Positions 27,697 to 36,984 of a DNA stretch of 64,000 bases are shown here, piece by piece. How positions within the stretch are numbered: position 1 is the stretch's first letter; every line of letters starts with the position of its first letter. Location of the stretch: NCBI RefSeq assembly GCF_031081985.1, contig NZ_JARWSK010000003.1, forward strand, positions 310,001-374,000. Reading direction: 5' to 3'. A program made the translations under genes and the position numbers. This DNA is from Komagataeibacter xylinus (GTDB taxonomy: Bacteria > Pseudomonadota > Alphaproteobacteria > Acetobacterales > Acetobacteraceae). The notes under the pieces are model-generated. The model was not told the DNA's origin. It worked only from the letters and a program-made list of their open reading frames with translations, and searched no databases.

Positions 27697-29001
27697 ATGG
27701 AGAACAGGCAGGCGCTTTCGGTAAAAGAAAAGATGGCCTATGGCTGCGGTGATGCTGCCTCCAACATGATGTGGGGCATGACGTCATCCTACCTGATGTA
27801 TTATTATACGGACATATACGGGCTGCCGCTGGTTGCCGTATCGTGGATATTGCTGGTGGCCCGTGTTGTGGATGCCTTCTGCGATCCGGCCATCGGTTAT
27901 GTTGTTGACCGTATCGGCGGGCTGATCGTACCGCGCCTGATCCGCTTGCTTGCCATTCCCTTTGGCCTGACGGGCTTCCTGTGCTTTGTGGCCCTGCCGC
28001 TTTCGCCCACGGGGAAAGTGGTGTGGGCTGGCGCGACCTATATCGTGTTTGGCGCCATCTATTCGTGCATCAACACGCCCTATGGTGCGCTGGCGGTCAT
28101 GATGAGCCGCTCCGCCACAGGGCGGGTTGGCCTTAATGCCTTCCGCATGATGGGGTGCCAGGCCGGATCACTGCTTGTGGCGCTGCTGACCATTCCCGCC
28201 ATCACATGGCTCGGTGGGGGCGAGAGTGCGGCGCAGCACCGGTATGGCATGGCGGTTTATGTGCTGGCGCTGTCCGTTCTGGGCAGCCTGTTGTGGCTGT
28301 GCGTGGCGCGTGGCTGCACCGTGCGGCATGCACCGGCACCCATCCGCCAGAACCCTATGGTCACGCTGCGCCATCTTTGCGCAAACCGGCACTGGGTGCT
28401 GAGCAACCTGCTCGCATTCTTTTACTTCGTGGGGCAGGCGGCCCTGTTCGGCTTTGTTCTGTATTACGCCCGCGTCATTCTGGGTGGTACGGAGCAACTG
28501 GGTGCGAATATCATTACCGGCGTCACCATTCTGCTATTTGCGGGCGTGCCCGCGTGCCTTCCGCTTGCAAGACGTATGGGGACTGTCCGTAGCGGGATCA
28601 TATGCCTGATCGCGCAGGCAGCCGCCTATCTGATGATGGCTGCAGCAGGTGCGTCCATGACGGGTTTTTTCCTGTCCGTGGCCCTTCTGGCACTGGCTCA
28701 GGGCGTGATGTCTCCGCTGTATTACACCTTGCTCGCGCAGGCCGTGGATGATGGTGATCCACGCAGCTCGACCGGGGCGGCTGGCCTGGCATATTCGATC
28801 AACACATGGGTCACGAAACTGGCAATGGGGCTGACCGGCTTCGTTCTGGCGCAGTTCCTGTCACAGGGCCATTACATCGAGGGTGGAATTGCGCAGCCAC
28901 CGGAACTGTCCGCATGGATTATGGCAGGATTTGTGTGGCTGCCACTGGGCGCGGTCTGCATGCAGGCGCTGTGCCTTCTGGCATGGCGCAGCAGGGCATG
29001 A
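27697..29001 (+). CDS. GPH-family (MelB-like) sugar:cation symporter
   Basis: A 434-residue integral membrane protein with about 12 hydrophobic segments, of the glycoside-pentoside-hexuronide:cation symporter family in the major facilitator superfamily. The opening SVKEKMAYGCGDAASNMMWG and the loop DAFCDPAIGYVVDRIGG match the family signature around the cation site (acidic D residues). The start has AGGA just upstream. The gene is flanked by two repeat copies in the same orientation (27471 and 29031). The sugar transported cannot be read from sequence. Confidence 0.82.
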   Translation: MENRQALSVKEKMAYGCGDAASNMMWGMTSSYLMYYYTDIYGLPLVAVSWILLVARVVDAFCDPAIGYVVDRIGGLIVPRLIRLLAIPFGLTGFLCFVALPLSPTGKVVWAGATYIVFGAIYSCINTPYGALAVMMSRSATGRVGLNAFRMMGCQAGSLLVALLTIPAITWLGGGESAAQHRYGMAVYVLALSVLGSLLWLCVARGCTVRHAPAPIRQNPMVTLRHLCANRHWVLSNLLAFFYFVGQAALFGFVLYYARVILGGTEQLGANIITGVTILLFAGVPACLPLARRMGTVRSGIICLIAQAAAYLMMAAAGASMTGFFLSVALLALAQGVMSPLYYTLLAQAVDDGDPRSSTGAAGLAYSINTWVTKLAMGLTGFVLAQFLSQGHYIEGGIAQPPELSAWIMAGFVWLPLGAVCMQALCLLAWRSRA

Positions 29002-29030
29002 CCATCATGTCGGCCCTGTACTCGCACAAA

Positions 29031-29080
29031 AAGTTTTTGGGTGCCGCCTTTTTGAAAAACGCTTCACCAAAAACTTCCAT
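29031..29080 (+). repeat. Intergenic repeat, copy 6 (internal deletion)
   Basis: Plus-orientation copy with intact ends (AAGTTTTTGGGTGCCGCC and CTTCACCAAAAACTTCC) but with the middle missing, as if deleted between the two TTTTTGAAAAA cores. It lies between the convergent ends of the symporter and the ABC ATPase genes. Confidence 0.8.
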
Positions 29081-29083
29081 TCT

Positions 29084-29806
29084 CTAGCGCGGCGCGTAAA
29101 GCTGTTCCAGCATGGGCGGGGCAAGCACATCGGCCGCAGGCCCATCGGCCATGATCCGCCCCTGTCGCAGCGCAATGGCGCGGTCAAACACGCGGGCAGC
29201 GGCAAGCGGATCATGCGTGGTGGCCACAATGGCGTGGCCCTGCGTGGCAAGTGTGCGCAACAGGGCATAAAGCCGCTGCTTCTGCCCGTAATCCAGCCCG
29301 GTTTCCGGCTCATCGAGAATGAGCGTGCGCGCCCCCTGCGCCAGGGCGCGGGCCAGCAGGGCCGCCTGCCGCTCGCCACCCGAAAGCTCGGTATAGGGCC
29401 GGTCCGCCAGATGGGTTATGCCCAGCGCATGCAGCGCGTGCGTCACCTCATCGCGGTCATGGCGATGCAGGCCCGGCGCAAAGGGCGTTTCCGCCAGGCG
29501 GCCCATGCCCACGATGTCACGCACGCTGTAGGGAAACAGCGGCACATGCCCCTGCGGCACATAGGCAATACGCCGCGCCACCTCGCGCCGCGACCACGCC
29601 TGCATGGGCCGGCCTTCCAGCAGCACCTGCCCAGCCCCCGGTCGTGTCAGCCCCAGCAGCAGGCGCAACAGCGTGGTCTTGCCCGCGCCGTTATGGCCGA
29701 GCAGCGCGGTCATCTCCCCTGCCCTGATGCCAAACGACAGGTCATGCAGCACAATGCGCCCGGCATGGCTGAAACTGACATGATCCATGCACAGCACGAC
29801 ACTCAT
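29084..29806 (-). CDS. FecE-type ABC transporter ATPase
   Basis: A 240-residue ATP-binding subunit of a metal-chelate (FecCDE/BtuCD type) importer. Walker A GHNGAGKTTLL, the Q-loop region AYVPQGHVPLFPYSV, signature LSGGERQ and Walker B LILDEPETGLD are all present. The start at 29806 is chosen because its ATG overlaps the permease stop in ATGA; a GTG nine bases upstream is the alternative. It is the last gene of a three-gene unit (binding protein, permease, ATPase). Confidence 0.92.
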   Translation of the reverse strand: MSVVLCMDHVSFSHAGRIVLHDLSFGIRAGEMTALLGHNGAGKTTLLRLLLGLTRPGAGQVLLEGRPMQAWSRREVARRIAYVPQGHVPLFPYSVRDIVGMGRLAETPFAPGLHRHDRDEVTHALHALGITHLADRPYTELSGGERQAALLARALAQGARTLILDEPETGLDYGQKQRLYALLRTLATQGHAIVATTHDPLAAARVFDRAIALRQGRIMADGPAADVLAPPMLEQLYAPR

Positions 29807-30825
29807 GCCCGCCACCCCCGCCGCAGCAAGGGCAGCACGGCCACGAACAGCGCAACACCGAGCAGGTCGGCAATCAGGCCCACGGGAATTTCCTCGACTG
29901 AAAGCGTGCGCGCCAGATCATCGCACACCAGCAGGAACATGCCGCCAAGGCAGGCACTCGTGGGCAGTACGCGCATGTTGCACGGCCCCACCAGCAGCCT
30001 TGCCACATGCGGCACCACCAGCCCCACCCAGCCAATCATGCCCGCAACCGAGACCGTGAGTGCTGCCAGCACCGTGGCCGCGCCAATCACGCCGTAGCGC
30101 AGCGCCACGACCGGAATGCCCAGCGTGCGGGCCTCCTCATCGCCCATGGCCAGGCCATCGAGCATGCGCCCGCACGCGCTGAGCAGCACGATGCCTACCA
30201 CAACCGGCCCCACCATCACCCCCAGCGCGCGCGGCGTAACCTGCGTGAGGCTGCCCAGCAGCCAGAACACGATGTCAGGCAGCTGGTTCTGCGGGTCAGC
30301 GATGTATTTGAGCAGCGACAGCAGCGCCGTGAACAGTGCCGAACTGATCAGCCCGCCAAAGACCAGCATCAGCATCGACGCGGCATCAAACAGATGCGCC
30401 ACCCCCACGCCACAGGCCACCGCCAGCAACCCGCCAAGAAAGGACAGTCCGCCCACACCCGCAGGCCCAAGCCCCCACACAATGCCCAGCGCCGCCCCGG
30501 TGCCCGCACCGGCCAGCACGCCCAGCAGGCCCGGCGAGACCAGCGGGTTGCGAAACACCGCCTGATACGCCGCCCCCGCCACCGAAAGCGCCGCCCCCAC
30601 GCAAAGCGCGCCGCCAATGCGCGGCAGGCGCGCGCCAAACACGACGCTGTGCACCATATGCGCCTGTGGCGTATCGGCCCGCGCCACCAGCCCGATGCTG
30701 GCCGCCAACGCGTGCAGCACCTGCGCGGGCTGCACCGCAAAGCGCCCGATACAGGCCGAGAAAACCGCAAACGCCATCAGCACGATAGTCGCCAGGGCTG
30801 CAATGGTCAGTCCGCGCAACCTCAA
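29803..30825 (-). CDS. FecCD-family ABC permease
   Basis: A 340-residue permease with about ten hydrophobic segments. The family motifs GAALSVAGAAYQAVFRNPL (residues around 77) and LVVPHVARLLVG near the C terminus mark the FecCD/BtuC group that carries iron-siderophore, haem or cobalamin across the inner membrane. Translation appears to begin at TTG, overlapping the stop of the binding-protein gene in TTGA, so it depends on coupling. Only one permease gene is present, so a homodimer is expected. Confidence 0.9.
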   Translation of the reverse strand: MRLRGLTIAALATIVLMAFAVFSACIGRFAVQPAQVLHALAASIGLVARADTPQAHMVHSVVFGARLPRIGGALCVGAALSVAGAAYQAVFRNPLVSPGLLGVLAGAGTGAALGIVWGLGPAGVGGLSFLGGLLAVACGVGVAHLFDAASMLMLVFGGLISSALFTALLSLLKYIADPQNQLPDIVFWLLGSLTQVTPRALGVMVGPVVVGIVLLSACGRMLDGLAMGDEEARTLGIPVVALRYGVIGAATVLAALTVSVAGMIGWVGLVVPHVARLLVGPCNMRVLPTSACLGGMFLLVCDDLARTLSVEEIPVGLIADLLGVALFVAVLPLLRRGWRA

Positions 30826-31874
30826 GGGGCGCTGCCCGGCACGGGCTGCGGCGGCTGGCCGGCAAGGATGCGCTGTGCGTCATCCGCGGTCAGGTTGTAG
30901 TGGAAATAGGTGCGGTAGAAATCCTGCGTCAGCACCACGGGGTCGATATCCGTAAACAGGTCGGGGTGCAGCGTTTTTGCCGCCCAACTGATCTGGAGCG
31001 GCAGTTCGCTGCCATAGCGATCCCACGGGAACACGCCAGATGGGTTGGCATGGATCCGCCCGTTGCGCACGGCATCCAACCGCTGCCACAGCCCGCCATC
31101 GGCGGCAGGGTCGATGGTGCCGCATTCGGGGCCAAGGATGATGACATCAGGGTTCCACGCCGCCACCTGCTCGGGCGTGACCGGCTTCATGTTGCCACTC
31201 ACCCCGGTTGCCGCATTGCGGCCTCCCGCCAGCGTAATCCATTCATCCACGATGCTGGCCGCCCCATCCACCCGCAGCGGGTGGAGCGACTGGATGTGCA
31301 GCACGCGCGGGCGTGCGGCCGCGGGCACGTTGGCAAGACGCTCGCGCACGTCATTGACCGTCTGCTTCATCATGGTGCGGTAATGGGCTGCAGTAGCGTG
31401 CGCGTGCTCTGTGCCGAGGGCCGCCGCCGTCATGTCCACCACGCGCAGCAGGCCATCGACATCCTGAAACGACGAGACGAGCACCGGAATACCCACCGCG
31501 CCAAACGCCGTAATGGCCGCCGAGGCCTGCGGCACGAATACAAGATCCACCTGGTCATGCAGCAGGGATTCGGCATTGACCTGCGGCCCGTTGACCACCT
31601 GCGCCTGCGCGAGTGCCGGAAACACCCGGTACATCCACGGCCGTGCCTGCGGGCTGTCCACCGTCATGACAATCTGCTGCACGCCGCCAAGCATCAGCAG
31701 CAGTTCGTTATGGGCGAACCACAGGTCGGCAATGCGGGCGGGATGATCAGGCACGGCCTGCGCGTGGCCCGCCATGTCCGTAATTTCGCGCGCCGTGGCG
31801 GGATGGGCCGCGAGGCCCGCTGCCATGGCGCATGCCAGCGCCCCCGTGGCTACAGTGCATCTGCCCCAGTTCAC
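30822..31874 (-). CDS. Periplasmic metal-chelate binding protein (FecB/BtuF-like)
   Basis: A 350-residue exported binding protein that captures the ligand for the downstream permease and ATPase. It starts at GTG after AGGA, with a signal peptide (CAMAAGLAAHPATA). The mature part shows ITDMAGHAQAVPDHPARIADL, the standard opening of iron-complex binding proteins, and ends with an extended YFHYNLTADDAQRIL tail. The unit could import a siderophore, haem or another metal complex; no neighbouring TonB receptor or synthesis gene settles which. A -10 box overlapped by an inverted repeat lies 22-41 bases upstream. Confidence 0.85.
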   Translation of the reverse strand: MNWGRCTVATGALACAMAAGLAAHPATAREITDMAGHAQAVPDHPARIADLWFAHNELLLMLGGVQQIVMTVDSPQARPWMYRVFPALAQAQVVNGPQVNAESLLHDQVDLVFVPQASAAITAFGAVGIPVLVSSFQDVDGLLRVVDMTAAALGTEHAHATAAHYRTMMKQTVNDVRERLANVPAAARPRVLHIQSLHPLRVDGAASIVDEWITLAGGRNAATGVSGNMKPVTPEQVAAWNPDVIILGPECGTIDPAADGGLWQRLDAVRNGRIHANPSGVFPWDRYGSELPLQISWAAKTLHPDLFTDIDPVVLTQDFYRTYFHYNLTADDAQRILAGQPPQPVPGSAP

Positions 31875-31895
31875 AATCCTGTCCCCTGAGCGGTT

Positions 31896-31915
31896 ATTAT
31901 ATCCTTGCAGATATA
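31896..31915 (-). promoter_or_regulatory. -10 box with overlapping inverted repeat upstream of the FecBCD-type operon
   Basis: On the minus strand a perfect TATAAT (31896-31901) overlaps the near arm of the inverted repeat TATATC-N6-GATATA (arms 31898-31903 and 31910-31915). The GTG start is about 22 bases further on. A repressor binding here would block RNA polymerase, as expected for metal-responsive control. No Fur-like consensus is recognised. Confidence 0.45.
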
Positions 31916-31980
31916 TAGACTAACCGGCCCGGCGCAATCAGCCGCACAGGGATTGCCTGAAAAGCCAACCCTGAAAACAT

Positions 31981-32067
31981 AAGGAAGTTTTTGGTGAAGC
32001 TTTTTTCAAAAAGCTTTAAAAAAAATGCCGCCTTTTTGAAAAAAGGTGGCACCCAAAAACTTTTATC
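31981..32067 (-). repeat. Intergenic double-hairpin repeat, copy 7
   Basis: Minus-orientation copy between the start of the binding-protein gene and the end of gcvP (both minus strand). The GAAGCTTTTTTC / AAAAAGCTTT stem and GCCGCCTTTTTG / AAAAAGGTGGC stem are both kept, the latter with one G:T-type change. Confidence 0.85.
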
Positions 32068-32085
32068 GTTTTTTAAATCTGCCTG

Positions 32086-34980
32086 TCAGGCCTCGTAAGT
32101 GCTCATATCGGGGCAGGAGCAGATCAGGTTGCGATCACCATAGGCATTGTCCAGCCGGTTGACGGGCGACCAGTATTTGCTTGCCGGATGCACAGCACCG
32201 GGCAGGCAGGCGCTCGCACGGTCATAGGCGCGCGCCCAGTCGGGGTCGGTCAGGTCGCGCACGGTGTGCGGCGCGTGGCGCAGGGGGCTTTGCTCAATGG
32301 TGAGTTCGCCTGCCGCAACCGCGCTGATTTCCTTGCGGATGGCAATCATCGCATCACAGAACCGGTCCAGTTCGGCCCGGCTTTCAGATTCGGTCGGCTC
32401 GATCATGAACGTGCCCGCAACCGGAAAGCTGACCGTAGGCGCATGGAAGCCATGGTCAACCAGCCGCTTGGCAATGTCATCAACCGTCACCCCCGTCTCA
32501 TCCTTGAGCGGGCGCAGGTCGATGATGCATTCATGCGCAACACGGCCATTGGCCCCCTGATACAGCACCGGGTAATGGGCCGCGAGGCGGGTTGCGATGT
32601 AATTGGAGTTCAGGATCGCGACCTCGGTGGCACGTTTCAGCCCCGCATCGCCCATCATGACCATGTACATCCACGAAATGGGCAGCACATCCGCCGAGCC
32701 GAAGGGGGCTGCCGAAATGGCATTGGCCCCGCCATCCTGCGGCGCGCCCGGCAGGTAGGGGGCCAGATGCGCCCCCACCCCGATCGGTCCCATGCCGGGG
32801 CCACCGCCGCCATGGGGAATGCAGAAGGTCTTGTGCAGGTTGAAATGGCTGACATCGCCGCCATACACGCCCGGCTGGGCAAGGCCCACCTGCGCGTTGA
32901 GGTTCGCGCCATCAACGTAAACCTGCCCGCCTGCCGCGTGCACAAGGTCGCAGATCTCGCGCACGTTCTCCTCGAACACGCCATGGGTCGAGGGATAGGT
33001 GATCATGATCGCGGCCAGCGCATCGGCGTGCTTCGCAATCCTGGCCTTCAGGTCTTCAATATCGACATTGCCGTTGCTGTCACACGCCACCACCACCACC
33101 TTCATGCCCGCCATCTGGGCGGAGGCCGGGTTGGTGCCATGCGCCGAGGCCGGGATGAGGCATACATCGCGCCCCACATCACCACGCGCGCGGTGGTAGC
33201 CGCGAATGGCCATCAGCCCCGCGAACTCGCCCTGCGCGCCCGAGTTGGGCTGGAGCGAGACCGCCGCATAACCGCTGATCTGGCACAGCATGCGCTCAAG
33301 GTCGGCAAACAGGCGGGCATAGCCGCGCATCTGGTCGGCTGGCGCGAAGGGGTGAATATTGCAGAATTCGGGCCATGTGATCGGCAGCATCTCCGCCGTG
33401 GCGTTGAGCTTCATGGTGCACGAGCCCAGCGGGATCATGGAGCGGTCAAGCGCAAGGTCACGGTCGGCGAGGCGGCGCATGTAGCGCAGCATGTCCGTTT
33501 CCGACTGGCAGGCCGAGAAGATCGGCTGGGCCAGAAGCTCGCCCGTGCGCACAAGGCTTTCGGGGATGGTGCTGCCTGCGGCGGCAAGCCCGGCCTCAAC
33601 CTGCGCTGCGCGGGTCGCATCGCCACTGACAGCCGCCCAAAGTGCACGCACCGTGTCAGGCGTGGTGGTCTCATCAAGGCTGATGCCCACATGCACCCCG
33701 TCAACCCGGCGCAGGTTCATGCCCGCATCGAGCGCACGCGCCATGACCGCATCGGTCTGCACGCCGGTGTTGACGGTGATGGTATCAAAGAACGCCTGCG
33801 TCACCACCTCGGCGCCAAGCGCGCGCAGCCCTGCGGCAAGGATGGTGGTGAGTTTGTGAATGCGCGAGGCAATGGCCTTCAGCCCCACCGGCCCATGATA
33901 CAGCGCGTACATGGAGGACACGATGGCCGGCAGCGCCTGCGCCGTGCAGATGTTCGAGGTCGCCTTCTCGCGGCGGATGTGCTGCTCGCGCGTCTGGAGC
34001 GCCAGACGGTAGGCAGGCTTGCCGCGTGCATCGATCGACACGCCCACGATACGGCCGGGAATGTTGCGGCGGAAGGCATCGCGCACCGCCATATAGGCCG
34101 CATGCGGGCCACCGGCCCCCATGGGCATGCCGTAGCGCTGCATGGAGCCCACCGCAATGTCGGCCCCCAATGCGCCGGGGCTTTGCAGCAGCATCAGCGC
34201 CAGCGGGTCGGCGCACAGGGCGGCGATGGCACCGGCGGCATGCAGCTTTTCAATCCACGCGCGCGGGTCGCGCAGTTCACCCGTCGAGCCGGGATACTGG
34301 AACACCGCGCCAAACACCGCCTGCGCATCAAGGTCGGTGGCAGGGTCGCCCACCACGACCTGCCAGCCCAGCGGCTCGGCGCGGGTGCGGATGACGGCGA
34401 TGGTCTGCGGATGGCAGGCGGCATCGACAAAGAAGGCGCTGGCCTTGCTTTTGGCCACGCGGCGGGCCATGGCCATGGCCTCGGCGGCGGCGGTGCCTTC
34501 ATCGAGCAGCGAGGCGTTGGCCACGTCCAGCCCGGTCAGTTCGATCACCAGCGTCTGGAAATTGAGCAGCGCTTCAAGCCGCCCCTGGCTGATCTCGGGC
34601 TGGTAGGGCGTATAGGCGGTGTACCAGGCCGGGTTCTCCAGCACGTTGCGCTGGATGACGCCAGGCAGGATGGTGTCGTAATAGCCCTGGCCGATCAGCG
34701 AGGTCAGCACCCGGTTCTCAGCCGCTATGCCGCGCAGCCGGGCCAGCGCCACATGCTCGGGCACGCCCGCGCCAAGGCCCATGGCGCCCCCGAGGCGGAT
34801 GGAACCGGGCACGGTCTGGGCCATCAGGGTGTCAAGCGTATCCGCCCCCACCACGCGCAGCATGGCCGCCACGTCATGTGCATCGGGGCCAACATGCCGG
34901 GCGCAGAACGCCCCGGCGTCAGCGCCCGTATCTTGCCACAGGGAAGAAGAACCGCAGGAAGAAGACGTCACGGCCAGCAT
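32086..34980 (-). CDS. gcvP: Glycine dehydrogenase (decarboxylating), P protein
   Basis: A 964-residue single-chain P protein of the glycine cleavage system. It decarboxylates glycine using pyridoxal phosphate and passes the aminomethyl group to lipoyl-GcvH. The N-terminal half carries [17 protein letters not shown] and the C-terminal half the cofactor lysine in [23 protein letters not shown]. Full length for the fused alphaproteobacterial/gamma type, so no separate gcvPA/gcvPB is expected. It is the last gene of gcvT-gcvH-gcvP, 31 bp after gcvH. Confidence 0.97.
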   Translation of the reverse strand: MLAVTSSSCGSSSLWQDTGADAGAFCARHVGPDAHDVAAMLRVVGADTLDTLMAQTVPGSIRLGGAMGLGAGVPEHVALARLRGIAAENRVLTSLIGQGYYDTILPGVIQRNVLENPAWYTAYTPYQPEISQGRLEALLNFQTLVIELTGLDVANASLLDEGTAAAEAMAMARRVAKSKASAFFVDAACHPQTIAVIRTRAEPLGWQVVVGDPATDLDAQAVFGAVFQYPGSTGELRDPRAWIEKLHAAGAIAALCADPLALMLLQSPGALGADIAVGSMQRYGMPMGAGGPHAAYMAVRDAFRRNIPGRIVGVSIDARGKPAYRLALQTREQHIRREKATSNICTAQALPAIVSSMYALYHGPVGLKAIASRIHKLTTILAAGLRALGAEVVTQAFFDTITVNTGVQTDAVMARALDAGMNLRRVDGVHVGISLDETTTPDTVRALWAAVSGDATRAAQVEAGLAAAGSTIPESLVRTGELLAQPIFSACQSETDMLRYMRRLADRDLALDRSMIPLGSCTMKLNATAEMLPITWPEFCNIHPFAPADQMRGYARLFADLERMLCQISGYAAVSLQPNSGAQGEFAGLMAIRGYHRARGDVGRDVCLIPASAHGTNPASAQMAGMKVVVVACDSNGNVDIEDLKARIAKHADALAAIMITYPSTHGVFEENVREICDLVHAAGGQVYVDGANLNAQVGLAQPGVYGGDVSHFNLHKTFCIPHGGGGPGMGPIGVGAHLAPYLPGAPQDGGANAISAAPFGSADVLPISWMYMVMMGDAGLKRATEVAILNSNYIATRLAAHYPVLYQGANGRVAHECIIDLRPLKDETGVTVDDIAKRLVDHGFHAPTVSFPVAGTFMIEPTESESRAELDRFCDAMIAIRKEISAVAAGELTIEQSPLRHAPHTVRDLTDPDWARAYDRASACLPGAVHPASKYWSPVNRLDNAYGDRNLICSCPDMSTYEA

Positions 34981-35011
34981 ACTCCGTCAAAGGTGGGAAC
35001 GAGGGGAAAAA

Positions 35012-35377
35012 TCAGCCAACCAGCGCGGTGTAGGTGGCGTGGTCCATCAGCCCTTCAAGCTGGGTGGCGTCCGCAATGGTCATGCGCACGATCCAGCCTT
35101 CGCCCTCGGGGTCGCGGTTGATGAGGGCCGCGTCATCGGTCAGCGCATCATTGAAGGCCAGCACGTCGCCCGTGACGGGGGCATAGATGTCGGATGCCGC
35201 CTTGACGGATTCGACCACCGCCACGCTGTCGCCCTGCTCCACGGTGGTGCCGGGGTCACGCGCTTCGGAGAACACGATTTCGCCGAGTTCATTGGCCGCA
35301 TGCGCCGTGATGCCGACCACGGCCTCATTGCCTTCAACGCGCAGCCACTCATGTTCCTTGGTGTAATAGACGGTCAT
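35012..35377 (-). CDS. gcvH: Glycine cleavage system H protein
   Basis: A 121-residue lipoyl carrier protein that shuttles the aminomethyl intermediate between GcvP, GcvT and dihydrolipoamide dehydrogenase. The lipoylated lysine is K59 in VVESVKAASDIYAPVTG. The N terminus VYYTKEHEWLRVEG is characteristic. It sits between gcvT (47 bp upstream) and gcvP (31 bp downstream) and is under the same glycine riboswitch. Confidence 0.96.
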   Translation of the reverse strand: MTVYYTKEHEWLRVEGNEAVVGITAHAANELGEIVFSEARDPGTTVEQGDSVAVVESVKAASDIYAPVTGDVLAFNDALTDDAALINRDPEGEGWIVRMTIADATQLEGLMDHATYTALVG

Positions 35378-35424
35378 GTCCGTGCTTCCTTGATCTGAAT
35401 AGAAGTTTGAAAAACAGTAAAAAA

Positions 35425-36558
35425 CTAGCGCTTGAACGTCGCAGCCACGAAGGGCAGCGCCACGACCGACACCGGCAGCAGCCGCCCGCGCACGCTGGCA
35501 AACAGCCGCGTGCCCACGGCTGCATGGTCGGTTGCCACATAGCCCATGGCCACCGGGCCACCCACGCTGGGGCCAAACGCGCCGGACGTGACCCGGCCCG
35601 CAGGCATCTGCCCCGCCTCATCGGCAAACAGTTCTGCCCCGCCGCGCACCGGGGCGCGCCCTTCGGCACGCAGGCCCACGCGGCGGCGCGTCGTGCCATC
35701 GGCAAGCTGGTCAGCCACGATCTGCGCGCCGGGGTAGCCACCCGCGCGCGCGCCACCGGGCTTGCGGCTTTTCTGGATGGACCATTCCAGAGCACCTTCC
35801 ACCGGGGTGGTGGTCAGGTCGATATCCGCGCCGTACAGGCACAGACCGGCTTCAAGCCGCAGGCTGTCACGCGCGCCCAGCCCCACGGGGGCCACATCGG
35901 GCTGGGCCAGCAGGGCGCGGGCCACGGTTTCGGCGCCTTCGTTGGCCATGCCGATTTCATACCCGTCCTCGCCGGTATAGCCCGAGCGCGAGACGATGCA
36001 GTTCACGCCTGCAAGCGCCATTTCCGCCACATCCATGAAGCGCATGGCGGCGACAGCGGGGTTAAGGGCGACGAGTGCGGCCTCGGCAGCCGGGCCCTGA
36101 AGGGCGATCAGCGCGCGGCCATCGAGCATCTCGACCGTGCAGGTTGCGTTCAGGGCCTTGTGCACATGGGCAAAATCGGCCGCCTTGCACGCAGCATTGA
36201 CCACGAGCAGCAGCCACTCGCCCATGTTGGTCACCATCAGGTCATCGCTTATGCCGCCATCATCGGTGGTGAACACGGCGTAGCGCTGGCGGCCGGGCTT
36301 GAGGCCCGCAATATCGGCAGGCACCAGCGCCTCGAGGGCGTGAGCCGCATCGGCGATGTTGCCCGAGCGCGGGCGGATGCGCACCTGCCCCATATGCGAG
36401 ACATCGAACAGCCCGGCCTTGGTGCGCGTGTGCAGGTGCTCGGCCATGACGCCGGCGGGGTACTGCACCGGCATGTCATAGCCAGCAAACGGCACCATGC
36501 GGGCGCCGAGTTCGATATGAAGGTCGTAAAGCGGGGTGCGCAGCAGGGGCTGGGTCAT
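35425..36558 (-). CDS. gcvT: Aminomethyltransferase, glycine cleavage T protein
   Basis: A 377-residue enzyme that releases ammonia from the aminomethyl-lipoyl intermediate and forms methylene-tetrahydrofolate. Visible motifs are [15 protein letters not shown] near the N terminus, [23 protein letters not shown] and [13 protein letters not shown]. The start ATG overlaps the stop of an upstream 46-codon ORF in ATGA, and its own Shine-Dalgarno is weak (AAGG at a long distance), so coupled translation from that leader ORF is possible. It is the first conventional gene of the gcv operon. Confidence 0.95.
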   Translation of the reverse strand: MTQPLLRTPLYDLHIELGARMVPFAGYDMPVQYPAGVMAEHLHTRTKAGLFDVSHMGQVRIRPRSGNIADAAHALEALVPADIAGLKPGRQRYAVFTTDDGGISDDLMVTNMGEWLLLVVNAACKAADFAHVHKALNATCTVEMLDGRALIALQGPAAEAALVALNPAVAAMRFMDVAEMALAGVNCIVSRSGYTGEDGYEIGMANEGAETVARALLAQPDVAPVGLGARDSLRLEAGLCLYGADIDLTTTPVEGALEWSIQKSRKPGGARAGGYPGAQIVADQLADGTTRRRVGLRAEGRAPVRGGAELFADEAGQMPAGRVTSGAFGPSVGGPVAMGYVATDHAAVGTRLFASVRGRLLPVSVVALPFVAATFKR

Positions 36559-36695
36559 GCGGGCTGGGCCTTATGCAGGTCCGCAGGCGCGCACGCGGCC
36601 CGACATGCCAGGCATGCGGGCGGGCAGGCACGCAACGCGCCAGCGGAACAGATCGGGGAAAATGCGGGGAACACGGTAACGAACGGCGTAGGCAT
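36555..36695 (-). CDS. Possible 46-aa Cys-rich leader ORF between glycine riboswitch and gcvT
   Basis: A short frame starting MPTPFVTVFPAF with five cysteines (16, 24, 28, 31, 35) in a CPPACLACRAAC cluster and ending in an ATGA overlap with gcvT. An AGGAG sits six bases before its ATG, a much better ribosome site than gcvT has. No family is recognised. It may be a leader peptide that sets gcvT translation, a small metal-binding or redox peptide, or a chance frame; the overlap and ribosome site favour translation. Confidence 0.4.
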   Translation of the reverse strand: MPTPFVTVFPAFSPICSAGALRACPPACLACRAACAPADLHKAQPA

Positions 36696-36728
36696 GCGGG
36701 ACTCCTGTCGAATCCTGTGTGGATTCCA

Positions 36729-36895
36729 AGTGCCCCTTCTGTCGCATGTGCCTGAGATCGCTATCCCGTCGGCGGGCATCCGGGTGAACGGACGCCTCTT
36801 TCCAGAAGTCTCGGCCGACCGGTCCTTTGGCCTGAGAGTTTCCGGGGCGGTTGCTCCTTCGGCGCTGGCGCGGGGCCAGTCTCTCCCGTGTCGAC
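36729..36895 (-). promoter_or_regulatory. Tandem glycine riboswitch
   Basis: On the minus strand the leader shows the first aptamer core (GGGAGAGACTGG, GCCGAAGGAGCAA, AACTCTCAGG, AAAGGACC) at about 36809-36892, then a second, similar unit (TCTGGAAAGAGG, GCCGACGGGATA, GATCTCAGGCAC, GCGACAGA) at about 36731-36806. This is the classic two-aptamer glycine sensor, and it precedes gcvT. In known cases glycine binding turns expression on. Its start coincides with the transcription start predicted from the promoter at 36903. Confidence 0.93.
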
Positions 36896-36902
36896 GAAGC
36901 TG

Positions 36903-36931
36903 ACTTGACATGAGCCGACGCGCCAAGTCAA
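36903..36931 (-). promoter_or_regulatory. Candidate promoter of the gcv operon
   Basis: On the minus strand TTGACT (36926-36931) and TCAAGT (36903-36908) are 17 bp apart. The start expected 6-8 bases downstream falls at the first base of the glycine riboswitch. Confidence 0.55.
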
Positions 36932-36984
36932 TCCATGAAGATGCGCAATGAACGCGCACATCATGACACCGCCCACCGCAGGCA

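Noticed and set aside
32188-35121. 977-codon open frame on the plus strand opposite gcvP and gcvH
   Set aside because: The product is Arg/His-rich without any recognisable domain and mirrors gcvP; codon bias of a GC-rich gene leaves the antisense frame open.
35407-36903. Large plus-strand frame across gcvT and the riboswitch
   Set aside because: It is antisense to gcvT and crosses a structured RNA leader; no domain is visible.
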